Notes under the pieces: model-generated
Told to the model about the DNA's origin: nothing
The model's database searches: none
Seen by the model: only the letters and a program-made list of their open reading frames with translations
Program-made: the position numbers and the translations under genes
In this document: piece after piece, positions 18,759-26,871 of the stretch
Position numbering within the stretch: position 1 is the stretch's first letter
Layout of the letters: every line of letters begins with the position of its first letter
Source of the DNA: Aliikangiella marina
Lineage (GTDB): Bacteria; Pseudomonadota; Gammaproteobacteria; Enterobacterales; Kangiellaceae
Assembly: GCF_007004765.1 (NCBI RefSeq)
Contig: NZ_VIKR01000005.1
Location: 482,274-546,273, forward strand
Length of the DNA stretch: 64,000 nt
Direction: 5' to 3'

Positions 18759-19125
18759 CTGAAGTCTGCATTTGCTAAATTAAAGTATGAAATGCTGCCA
18801 GCGAGTCTCGGTGGTGAAAGCTGAGGATGCCAGTGATTAATAACTGTTGTTCGAAGAATTTGTTAAAAAGTATGTCGCTAATGGCCCTTTGTTTCATCTG
18901 TAAAATCAATTAACTTATTGATTATAAACGCTTATTTCTGCATGGTTTTTCTTTTTTAGGTTTTTCGTCACTGGTTATTTACACGGAACCTTTAGTCCCC
19001 GCCTAGTCTAATTTTGCTAGGAATTACTTGAAAAATAAGTCTCCCATCACAATATTATCTTGCATCTTTTTCATGTGATTGGTTAGTAATAAAGAATTTA
19101 GACACTTAAAAATAAGGAGTTTTCT
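18759..19125. other. Leader region of the HtrA gene, no coding content
   Basis: This 367-base gap has no frame that I can support. It contains a sigma-E-like promoter at 18985-19011 and an AAGGAG ribosome-binding site at 19114-19119, which decides the GTG start of the protease gene. Confidence 0.6.
18985..19011 (+). promoter_or_regulatory. Candidate sigma-E (RpoE) promoter for the HtrA protease
   Basis: GGAACCT (18985-18991), 15-base spacer ending in G, then TCTAA (19007-19011) matches the RpoE consensus GGAACTT-N15/16-TCTAA with one mismatch. The start codon is about 115 bases downstream. Periplasmic HtrA proteases are classic members of the envelope stress regulon, which supports the reading. 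Confidence 0.6.
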
Positions 19126-20487
19126 GTGAAGAAAATGTATCAACTAAGTCTTTTGGTTGCGACGTTAGTGTTGTCTACCTGGGTTAATGCATCTTTGCCA
19201 CAAGCTGACCCTCAAGGGCGACCACTACCTTCGCTTTCTACAATGCTAAAAGAGGTTAACCCAGCGGTAGTTAACATCGCGACTTTCTCTGAACAACAAA
19301 TGAGTAATAACCCATTACTCAACGACCCATTCTTTCGTCGTTTTTTTAATATCCCAGAACAACAACCCAACCAGCAGCCGCGTAAATTGCAACGTAGTGC
19401 GGGTTCTGGAGTAATCATCGATGCTGATGAGGGGATTGTCGTCACAAATTACCATGTCATTAAGGACTCGGATGAGATACGCGTCTCACTGACTGATGGT
19501 CGTCATTACGTCGCTAAACTACTAGGCAGTGACCCTGAGTTAGACGTAGCTGTCCTGCAGATCAAAAATGAAAATCTTTCTGAAGTGCCATTAGGTGATT
19601 CTGAAGCGCTCGAAGTGGGCGACTTTGTTGTCGCTATCGGTAATCCTTTTGGGATAGGTCAAACAGTTACTACCGGTATTGTTAGTGCATTAGGCAGAAC
19701 CGGCCTAGGTATTGAAGGGTATGAAAACTTCATTCAAACCGATGCGTCAATTAACCCTGGTAATTCGGGCGGTGCATTGGTAAATCTTAATGGCCAATTG
19801 ATTGGAATTAACACGGCTATCATTGCACCGGCTGGCGGTAACGTCGGGATAGGGTTTGCTATACCGATGGATATGGTGAAATCAAGCGTCGAGCAAATTA
19901 TTGAAGATGGTGAGGTGAAGCGCGGCCAATTAGGAATAGGCATTCAAGATATAACCGTTGATTTACAAATTGCTTTTGACCTTAAAAATGGCCAACAAGG
20001 TGTGTTGATTACTGGCGTAGCTGAAGATTCAGAAGCGGCTAAAGCTGGTCTTAAACCCGATGATATTATTGTTGCTATCGAAGGCGAAAAAGTCATTTCA
20101 ACTGGCAATCTTAGGAGTCAAATTGGCAAGCGCAAGATTGGCGACAAGGTAAAAGTGACATTTTTACGAGATGGTAAAGAAAAGTCATTGCGAGTCAAAA
20201 TTGGCGATCCTATTCAGCAATCGGCAAGCAGTGGCAACCTTCATCGCTTATTAGATGGCGCTCGTTTTGAGAATAACACTGAAGGACGAGGCGTTGTAGT
20301 TGCTGAGCTTGAACGTAATTCGCTTGCCGCTTACAGTGGATTGCGTCCCGGAGATATCATTCTGGGGGCTAACCGTTTACGGATTAACGATATGGATGAT
20401 TTTAGAGAAGCACTTAGACGTGACGATGATAGAATCTTGTTGCGAGTTCAACGGGGACGCTCCTCTTTTTACGTAGTCATTCAGTAG
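19126..20487 (+). CDS. degQ: Periplasmic HtrA/DegQ-type serine endoprotease
   Basis: Quality-control protease/chaperone of the periplasm. 453 residues. GTG start with AAGGAG six bases upstream; the next ATG at 19135 would be 15 bases away. Signal peptide about 1-22 (LSLLVATLVLSTWVNA). Catalytic triad visible: His110 in TNYHVIKD, Asp140 in DPELDVAVLQI, Ser214 in NPGNSGGALVN. Two PDZ domains follow (about 257-345 with GVLITGVAEDSEAAKAGLKPDD, and 365-450 with GLRPGDIILGANR). The short N-terminal loop makes DegQ more likely than DegP. A sigma-E-like promoter is upstream and an intrinsic terminator downstream, so it is monocistronic. Confidence 0.93.
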   Translation: MKKMYQLSLLVATLVLSTWVNASLPQADPQGRPLPSLSTMLKEVNPAVVNIATFSEQQMSNNPLLNDPFFRRFFNIPEQQPNQQPRKLQRSAGSGVIIDADEGIVVTNYHVIKDSDEIRVSLTDGRHYVAKLLGSDPELDVAVLQIKNENLSEVPLGDSEALEVGDFVVAIGNPFGIGQTVTTGIVSALGRTGLGIEGYENFIQTDASINPGNSGGALVNLNGQLIGINTAIIAPAGGNVGIGFAIPMDMVKSSVEQIIEDGEVKRGQLGIGIQDITVDLQIAFDLKNGQQGVLITGVAEDSEAAKAGLKPDDIIVAIEGEKVISTGNLRSQIGKRKIGDKVKVTFLRDGKEKSLRVKIGDPIQQSASSGNLHRLLDGARFENNTEGRGVVVAELERNSLAAYSGLRPGDIILGANRLRINDMDDFREALRRDDDRILLRVQRGRSSFYVVIQ

Positions 20488-20551
20488 CTAAGCTCAGTAT
20501 TTTAGAGGTTGGATAGTGGTCTTATCCAATTGCTAAATAAAAACGTATTAT

Positions 20552-20596
20552 AAGCCGCTTACCAGAGTCTTTGAGACAGTCGGTAAGCGGCTTTTT
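20552..20596 (+). terminator. Intrinsic terminator after the HtrA gene
   Basis: AAGCCGCTTACC (20552-20563) pairs with GGTAAGCGGCTT (20582-20593), a perfect 12-bp stem with an 18-base loop, followed by a T-run to 20596. Confidence 0.9.
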
Positions 20597-20698
20597 AATT
20601 GCTTAACAGTATGTTGAGATAGTTTTTCGTCACTGGGCTTTTGACCGTATTTCTGGTTTAATGCCCATGAATTCATTTCGCCAGGTTTTATTTATTCC

Positions 20699-21784
20699 AT
20701 GACAGCGACAGTCAATCAGCAAGAAGATGGCAGCTGGTTTTATCATAATCCCGCTCCATTCAAACTCGAAAAAGGGGGACAGCTCCCAGAGCTAGAGCTG
20801 GCTTACGAAACTTACGGAAAGCTAAATGATGATAAGTCGAACGTCGTTGTTATTCATCATGCTCTCTCGGTTGGTGCACATGTAACTGCGACAGAGTCTA
20901 ACCCTGCGAAGGGCTGGTGGAACGATATGCTCGGCTCGGCTAAAGCGATTGATAGTGACCGCTATTTTGTTATTTGTGTTAATAATCTCGGTAGTTGCTT
21001 TGGATCCACCGGTCCAAGCAATCTAAATCCTGTTTCTGGGCAGTTGTATAATGCGGATTTTCCAGAAATTACCATCGGCGACATGGTCAATTCGCAAAAG
21101 CAGTTGCTGGAGTTCCTTGGGATAGACAGCGTTTATGCCATTATTGGTAACTCAATGGGAGCAATGCTATCTTTGATCTGGGCCATCGAGTATCCACAAA
21201 TGGTTCAACGGGTTATGCTGAGTTGTACGGCATATAAAGCTTATCCGGCAAATATTGCTAATCGTAATATCCAACAATCAGCAATTCGTTTGGACCCCGC
21301 ATGGAATAATGGGAACTATACTTCCAATGAAGACTTAGCAGGATTCAAATTAGCGAGAAAGCTTGGCCTTTATACTTATCGTAATTCTGCGGAATGGAAT
21401 AGACGTTTTAACAGCCACTTGGATAAGAATACCGCTGATGGTGAAATCACCAAGTATATGGACTACAACGCCGAAAAATTTGTCAAAATATTTGACGCGA
21501 ATAGTTATCTAGTGATTACAACAGCGATGGATACTTACGACGTCACTCAAAATTATCCCTCGAACAAAGCGGCCTTTTCGAGGATTACTGCAAAGGTCGT
21601 GGTAATATCTGAAGAGTACGATATATTGTTTACGCCACAACAACAAGAAGAACTGTTTGCCGCGCTCCAAGAAGCCGGCGTGGAATCAGCATTTATTCAA
21701 CACTGTTCTCAATATGGACATGATTCTTTCCTGGTTGAGACTAATCGTTTTGGTCAATATATTGAAGATTTTCTCAGTATATAA
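20699..21784 (+). CDS. MetX-family acyltransferase (homoserine or serine O-acyltransferase)
   Basis: Alpha/beta-hydrolase of the MetX family, 361 residues. These enzymes acylate homoserine (methionine pathway) or serine. Seen: LAYETYG and HHALSVGAH near the N-terminus, WWNDMLGSAKAID, CVNNLGSCFGSTGPSNLNP, nucleophile elbow IIGNSMGAM with Ser152, acid Asp308 in EEYDILFTP, and His341 in YGHDSFL. The triad is complete. The elbow reads G-N-S-M-G-A rather than the usual G-G-S-M-G-G, so substrate and acyl donor should not be assumed to be homoserine plus acetyl-CoA. No met gene is adjacent. No Shine-Dalgarno sequence is obvious before the ATG. Confidence 0.85.
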   Translation: MTATVNQQEDGSWFYHNPAPFKLEKGGQLPELELAYETYGKLNDDKSNVVVIHHALSVGAHVTATESNPAKGWWNDMLGSAKAIDSDRYFVICVNNLGSCFGSTGPSNLNPVSGQLYNADFPEITIGDMVNSQKQLLEFLGIDSVYAIIGNSMGAMLSLIWAIEYPQMVQRVMLSCTAYKAYPANIANRNIQQSAIRLDPAWNNGNYTSNEDLAGFKLARKLGLYTYRNSAEWNRRFNSHLDKNTADGEITKYMDYNAEKFVKIFDANSYLVITTAMDTYDVTQNYPSNKAAFSRITAKVVVISEEYDILFTPQQQEELFAALQEAGVESAFIQHCSQYGHDSFLVETNRFGQYIEDFLSI

Positions 21785-22095
21785 AGATCGACAAGCATAC
21801 TTATATGTGGCTTTTCGATTCGCTCAGAGACACCCTTAGGCGATAGTATTTGACGATAGATGTTATCAAACTATGCGCAGTATCTATTGTCGAATAAGAG
21901 AAGACTACCGTATTCCCTGTGGGGATTCTTTTATTTTCCGTTAACCTTATTTTTGCCGTTGTTGAATGTACTTTTCAGTGACAGTTTGATAAGCGCAACT
22001 GACTTCGATTTAATCGAAGTTGAATTCACGCCAATTTCACTTTATTTCTGCTAATCTAGACAACAAACGCCTAGCTTTTAGGATTGTGAATTAAA
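21785..22095. other. Intergenic region with a palindrome before the two-component genes
   Basis: 311 bases. A 64-codon frame at 21860-22054 is hydrophobic but lacks a ribosome site and any family signal, so I do not call it. The notable element is the dyad at 22002-22020. Confidence 0.5.
22002..22020. promoter_or_regulatory. Palindromic operator candidate upstream of the response regulator
   Basis: ACTTCGAT (22002-22009) and ATCGAAGT (22013-22020) form a perfect 8-bp dyad around TTA, 76 bases before the response-regulator start. It may be an autoregulatory site; OmpR-type regulators more often use direct repeats, so another regulator is also possible. Confidence 0.4.
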
Positions 22096-22773
22096 TTGAA
22101 AATCTTGCTTATTGAAGATAATCGAACAATTGGTCAGCAAATTGTGACCTTTTTAGAAGGTCATCAATGGAGTGTCGACTATGCTGACACCGGAGAACTG
22201 GGAATCCAGTTGGCGATTCATGACTGCTATGATTTAATTTTACTCGACCTCAATCTACCGGATAAAGACGGAATTGATGTCTGCCAAACGATAAAAAAAC
22301 AAGCTCAAACAAACGTTCCCATACTGATGATAACTGCGAGAGATCATTTTGATGATAAAGCACAAGGATTTTATGCAGGCGCCGATGATTATTTAACTAA
22401 ACCGTTTGATTTGCGTGAGTTAGTTCTTCGCTGTCAAGCATTATCGCGCCGACAGCAGTTGCACCTCGACAAACAACTAACCATTGGAGAACTTGTCATC
22501 GACGTTGCCATGCATCAAGCTTGCCGTAATCAAATTGAACTACAACTTACCAATGTAGGATTTAAAATTTTATTACTCTTAGCACAAAGTTTTCCTAAAC
22601 CAGTGCCGCGTAGCAAAATTTTACACACAGTTTGGGGGGACGAATTACCTGATAGTGATGCACTTAAGTCACATATCTATAGTCTGAGAAATGTGTTAGA
22701 TAAACCATTTGAAAAACCAATGTTAAAAACGATAACTAACGTTGGCTATCAATTAGTCACATCGAATGAATAA
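22096..22773 (+). CDS. OmpR/PhoB-type response regulator
   Basis: 225 residues: receiver domain (1-115) with acidic pocket IEDN, phosphoacceptor Asp51 in LILLDLNLP, switch Thr in MITAR and Lys in LTKPFD; then a winged-helix DNA-binding domain (about 130-222) with LTNVGFKILLLLAQSFPKPVPRSKILHTVWG and the final wing hairpin. TTG start, with AGGA twelve bases upstream; a nearby GTG is out of frame. Overlaps the sensor kinase gene by 8 bases, so the pair is an operon. The signal sensed is unknown; a membrane-anchored DJ-1-like gene follows the pair and may be regulated by it. Confidence 0.9.
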   Translation: MKILLIEDNRTIGQQIVTFLEGHQWSVDYADTGELGIQLAIHDCYDLILLDLNLPDKDGIDVCQTIKKQAQTNVPILMITARDHFDDKAQGFYAGADDYLTKPFDLRELVLRCQALSRRQQLHLDKQLTIGELVIDVAMHQACRNQIELQLTNVGFKILLLLAQSFPKPVPRSKILHTVWGDELPDSDALKSHIYSLRNVLDKPFEKPMLKTITNVGYQLVTSNE

Positions 22774-24037
22774 TAAAATCAAGCAACCTTTAAAGAAACG
22801 AGTATTTGTTTTATTTGGCGGTTTTACCGTTTGTTTATCCGTGTTCTATTTAGGCGTGATTTTAATGACCGCCTATATCGTCGAAGATGACATTATGGCG
22901 AGATTACTGATGAATGAACGGGCATACATTACCGAACATTATAATAATAGTGGAAAACTGATTACAACGAGAACCGATAACATCCGAGTGTATTGGCAAG
23001 AGGACGGGGATTATCAAGAGTTGCCTTCTGAAATTAAGAAAATAGTACAACAATATCCCAGTAGTGATGAAATTTTTACACCCAATGACAAAACGCATTT
23101 TCATTTATTGCCAATCTATCTTGAAGAAAATATTAGAGGGCTTTTGGTTGGCAATGTAACTCCCTTCTTGGTCGTGACGACTATGTCAAAGAAAATGTTA
23201 ATACTTTCACTCTTTCTGGTAATTTTTTGTTTAGGTCTCTCCTTACTTTTAGCTTATCGCTTATCGATTTTTATCGTTGCGCCCATCGAGCGGTTTTCTC
23301 GAGAATTAAATCAAAACACTGAAAGAGAAGAGCAGTTACCGGAAGCGAAAATTCAATTTACAGCGAGTACTTTGGACAATGAAATCGGATACCTAAGTCG
23401 CTCACTAGAGAATGCTATTAATCGAGTCAATGAGTCTTATTTACGAGAGTATCACTTTACTCGAGATCTCGGTCATGAACTTAGGACACCGTTGACGATA
23501 ATTAAAAACCAAATCACACTAATTAAAATGGAAAATAATCCAATAACTTCTAATCAAAATGAATCGATTAACTTGCTTGAAGCCGAAATAGAAAAAATAA
23601 AGCAGACTATTGATGTTTTGATCGCTCTTGCTCGTGAGGATTCAATTAATACCGAAGCAGTGAGTTTACGAGCAATGTTTGAAGAAGTTGTAATTACTAC
23701 ACTAACGGTTTATCCCGACTTTATCGTAGAGATGAAAATTGATGAAGGGACTAAAGTGGTTACCAATAAACAATTAATGTTGCTGATGCTGACTAATTTA
23801 CTAGAAAATGCAGCGCGATACAGCCATAACCAAACATTATCGGTTGAGTTTAAGTCCGGCAAATTAATATTTGAAAACCCAATATCAAAAGAAACAAAAC
23901 AAAAATCACTTAATACTCACACCTCTCTGGGCCAGGGATTGTTTATTGTCGCTCGAATCTGTGAAAAACAAGGATGGCAGTTATCCAACCATTTTTCTGA
24001 AGATTACTTTAAAGTCTGTATTAAAGGCCTCGCCTAA
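22766..24037 (+). CDS. Membrane sensor histidine kinase, divergent ATP lid
   Basis: 423 residues. Transmembrane helices near 13-37 and 145-172 enclose a ~105-residue periplasmic sensor. A HAMP-like linker follows, then HisKA with the phosphorylated His237 in FTRDLGHELRTPLT, and an ATPase domain with N-box NLLENAARYS (Asn348) and G2 box LGQGLFIV. The G1 box, normally D-x-G-x-G, is replaced by the segment LIFENPIS near 368-374, so ATP binding must rely on the remaining elements or the fold is altered. Overlaps the response regulator gene by 8 bases. Confidence 0.87.
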   Translation: MNNKIKQPLKKRVFVLFGGFTVCLSVFYLGVILMTAYIVEDDIMARLLMNERAYITEHYNNSGKLITTRTDNIRVYWQEDGDYQELPSEIKKIVQQYPSSDEIFTPNDKTHFHLLPIYLEENIRGLLVGNVTPFLVVTTMSKKMLILSLFLVIFCLGLSLLLAYRLSIFIVAPIERFSRELNQNTEREEQLPEAKIQFTASTLDNEIGYLSRSLENAINRVNESYLREYHFTRDLGHELRTPLTIIKNQITLIKMENNPITSNQNESINLLEAEIEKIKQTIDVLIALAREDSINTEAVSLRAMFEEVVITTLTVYPDFIVEMKIDEGTKVVTNKQLMLLMLTNLLENAARYSHNQTLSVEFKSGKLIFENPISKETKQKSLNTHTSLGQGLFIVARICEKQGWQLSNHFSEDYFKVCIKGLA

Positions 24038-24171
24038 TTCGTAACCTTTGATACTCAGTTTTCTTAAACGAATAATAATAATAAGTTGTTGATTACTGAG
24101 TGAGCAATTCACCTGCAATTGACCTGGCGGCTGATAGTCTTGAACTAATCAACACTGGCAGAGGACTTTCT

Positions 24172-25242
24172 ATGAAGTTAATTAAGCGAATCTTATTGGG
24201 TATCTTTACACTGACACTCGTTTTTGTGGGGTTAGGTTTCGGTTTTTTTCAATTGATTGATGATGGAATTGATTTTGAGCAAGTGAGATCAGCTAAAGCC
24301 GACGACATTGACTATATACGAACCGGATTATTACCGACCCGAGGCAAGATTCTGGCGGTCGTAACCAGTATCAATGCTAAACAACAAGCGGGTTTTACAA
24401 CCGGATACGAGCTTACGGAACTCGCAAGACCTTACTGGGTATTCAAAGCAAACGGGTTTGAAGTAGATATTGCGAGTACTCTTGGCGGTGAGCCGCCGGT
24501 AGTCATTGATGGTGACGATATGACCGAGTATGACTTCGCCTTTTTAAATGATCCGGTAGCGCAAAAGAAGGTCAAAAATAGTCTGAAAATTGAACTGGTT
24601 AATCCCGATGACTATGAGGCGATTTTCTTTGTTGGTGGTAAAGGCACTATGTGGGATTTTCCTGACAACAAAACAATTCAATCAATCGTAAAGAACTACT
24701 ACCAGAACGATAAAATCATTGGGGCGGTATGCCACGGTCCGGCTGCGCTAGTCAATGTGATCTTGGATAATGGTCAGCCATTAGTCGCAGGAAAATCGAT
24801 TAGTAGTTTTACTAACTCTGAAGAAATATTTCTGAAAAAGGATGCGAAAGAAGTCTTTCCCTTTCTTCTCGAAAGTAAATTGATTGAGCGAGGCGCTAGA
24901 TTTGAAAAATCTCCCAATTATCTTGAGCAAGTAAGTCGCGATGGCAATATTATTACCGGTCAAAACCCATGGTCTACTTGGAAGCTTGCTGAACAAATGA
25001 TAGTGGCCCTCGGTTATAAACCTGTTCCTAGACCAATTACAGGAGAAGAAATAAGTGCAGATATCTTGTTAACTTACGAAAAATTTGGCTATAAGGCCGC
25101 AAAAGACCAACTTGAACAACAAGTGACTAAAGACCAACAACCAGTAAGTCGTCTTTTAATTGGGATGCATGTTATTGTTGCTGGAATGGGAGGGGAGGTC
25201 GGTAAGTCGTTTGATTTAATTGCATTATTGATGAATATTTAA
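24172..25242 (+). CDS. Membrane-anchored DJ-1/PfpI (class I glutamine amidotransferase-like) protein
   Basis: 356 residues from the ATG at 24172, which has AGAGGA six bases upstream; a GTG at 24100 would add 24 residues before the anchor and is less likely. One N-terminal transmembrane helix (about 7-27), then an extracytoplasmic DJ-1/PfpI domain (about 58-280): TSINAKQQAGFTTGYELTELARPY with conserved Glu, FFVGGKGTMWDF, and the nucleophile elbow AVCHGPAAL with Cys187 and His188. The C-terminal ~80 residues are extra. Homologues are chaperones, glyoxalases or proteases; substrate unknown. Third in line with the two-component genes on the same strand. Confidence 0.83.
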   Translation: MKLIKRILLGIFTLTLVFVGLGFGFFQLIDDGIDFEQVRSAKADDIDYIRTGLLPTRGKILAVVTSINAKQQAGFTTGYELTELARPYWVFKANGFEVDIASTLGGEPPVVIDGDDMTEYDFAFLNDPVAQKKVKNSLKIELVNPDDYEAIFFVGGKGTMWDFPDNKTIQSIVKNYYQNDKIIGAVCHGPAALVNVILDNGQPLVAGKSISSFTNSEEIFLKKDAKEVFPFLLESKLIERGARFEKSPNYLEQVSRDGNIITGQNPWSTWKLAEQMIVALGYKPVPRPITGEEISADILLTYEKFGYKAAKDQLEQQVTKDQQPVSRLLIGMHVIVAGMGGEVGKSFDLIALLMNI

Positions 25243-25395
25243 AGACCTTGTTTGTGATGATTATAATTGGTTAGATGACTGGTATGCTGGGCCAAGCCGC
25301 TCAGTATTTATTCTATGGGGAACGATTCGTCGGGATAAACTGATTCGTAATGATATACCTGGCACTTCAGTGATTGAACTGCCGGGTATTTAGCT

Positions 25396-26589
25396 TTAAG
25401 CAGATAACACTCGACTAATAAAACCCTTTATGTAGCGTGTCTCTGGGATAGCGGGGTGAATTGGATGGTCTTGTCCTTGATGACATTGTTCGATTATTTG
25501 TAATGTTTTGTCTAAGTGGCGGCTACCTGCGCGCAGACAATCCTCCAGTTCGGATTCTTTTAAATGCATCGAGCAAGAAGCGGATAATAAAATTCCATCC
25601 TTACTGAGTAACCGCATCGCCGCATCGTTAACTTTTCGATAGGCGCGAAGTCCTTGCTTATGATCTTTTTTCTTTTTAATGAATGCCGGCGGATCAACGA
25701 TAACGACATCGAACTTTTCACCTGCTTGTTTTAACTCTGTCATCGCTGAAAACGCATCACCTTCAATACAAGTGACCTTTTCTGCGACTTTATTTAGCTC
25801 AGCATTTTGTTCCAGTTCATCGAGAGCTTTACCCGAAATATCGACACACCAAACGGAGTCTGCGCTAGCGTTAGCCATCTGGATACCAAAAGCACCAATG
25901 TAACTAAATACATCGAGGACTCGTTTTCCTTGAACATATTGAGCGATCTGTTGACGGCTGACTCGATGATCATAGAACCATCCAGTTTTTTGACCGCTAT
26001 GTGGATGAATTAAAAACTGCGTATCGTTTTCCTCGATCGATAGAACATCCGGTGTATTTCCCAGCGCTTGCTCTAATTCGTTGGCCAAGTTTTCCGCTTT
26101 ACGACTGTTGGCATCATTTCTTAATAAAATAGACTGAGGTTTGAATACTTTGGTTAACGCATCGATTATCGAGGGTTTCAATGCTTCCATGCCGGCAGTT
26201 GTAATTTGAACAACAAGATGTTCACCAAAGCGATCGACAATTAGGCCGGGTAAGTTATCGCTTTCTCCATAAACGGCGCGATAAAAAGGCGTTTTAAATA
26301 CGCGATCTCTGAGTGATTTGGCAATGTTAAACCGATGGACGAAAAAAGAACGATCGATTGTTGAGCGATGATCTCGACTCAGTAAGCGCGTGCATAGCAA
26401 GTTGTTTGGATTAATATAGCCAACACCGAGTGGCTTACCGGTATTTGCAACAACTTTAACAAGTTCACCGACTTGAAAGTCTTTCAATGGCGAGATTTGG
26501 TTGTCGACTTCATTACTATACACCCAGAGGTGTCCATTTTTAATTCGACGTTCCTCGTTTTTACGAAGTCTTAAATTTTTTAGTTCCAT
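25396..26589 (-). CDS. rlmI: 23S rRNA (cytosine-5-)-methyltransferase RlmI
   Basis: Methylates C1962 of 23S rRNA with SAM. From the ATG at 26589 the protein has 397 residues, matching E. coli RlmI (396). A TTG six codons upstream is open but unsupported. Seen: N-terminal PUA domain (KNGHLWVYSNEVD), YRAVYGESDNLPGLIVDRFG, HSGQKTGWFYDHRVSR, SAM motif VLDVFSYIGAFG, VDPPAFIKKKKDHKQGLRAYRKVN and the ASCSMH segment. It faces the DJ-1 gene convergently and diverges from the GntR gene at 26872. Confidence 0.92.
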   Translation of the reverse strand: MELKNLRLRKNEERRIKNGHLWVYSNEVDNQISPLKDFQVGELVKVVANTGKPLGVGYINPNNLLCTRLLSRDHRSTIDRSFFVHRFNIAKSLRDRVFKTPFYRAVYGESDNLPGLIVDRFGEHLVVQITTAGMEALKPSIIDALTKVFKPQSILLRNDANSRKAENLANELEQALGNTPDVLSIEENDTQFLIHPHSGQKTGWFYDHRVSRQQIAQYVQGKRVLDVFSYIGAFGIQMANASADSVWCVDISGKALDELEQNAELNKVAEKVTCIEGDAFSAMTELKQAGEKFDVVIVDPPAFIKKKKDHKQGLRAYRKVNDAAMRLLSKDGILLSASCSMHLKESELEDCLRAGSRHLDKTLQIIEQCHQGQDHPIHPAIPETRYIKGFISRVLSA

Positions 26590-26693
26590 GAAATGAGATG
26601 TTGGCAAAGTAAATATTGTTAGAATTGTACCAGTCTGATTTACGCTTGCGAATCAAAAAGATGATTTTGGCGATCTATTCAAATTCGATATAT

Positions 26694-26709
26694 TTGTGAC
26701 ATGTCACAA
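26694..26709. promoter_or_regulatory. Perfect 16-bp palindrome between rlmI and the GntR gene
   Basis: TTGTGACATGTCACAA is an exact dyad. It has a CRP-like look (TGTGA and TCACA) but with a 4-base spacer instead of 6. The core ACATGT also occurs in the palindrome at 27882-27897 before the catabolic genes, so I prefer an operator for the adjacent GntR regulator. Confidence 0.55.
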
Positions 26710-26871
26710 GGCACTTAGGGAGTGGTTCCGCTAAGCTGTTGCTGCAGTATGCAACAAGCTTTGTTTAATAAAGTAACAAATTGACATCTTAAAGGCTGTT
26801 ATAAGGTCTATTATTAGTAGTGTTGTAGTCCCCAAATAAACCAGAGTTTTCTCTAACAATCGAAGCGATTT

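Noticed and set aside
21860..22054. 64-codon hydrophobic frame before the response regulator
   Set aside because: No ribosome-binding site, overlaps the palindrome, and hydrophobicity arises from AT-rich sequence.
26694..26709. CRP binding site
   Set aside because: Half-sites TGTGA and TCACA are four bases apart, not six.
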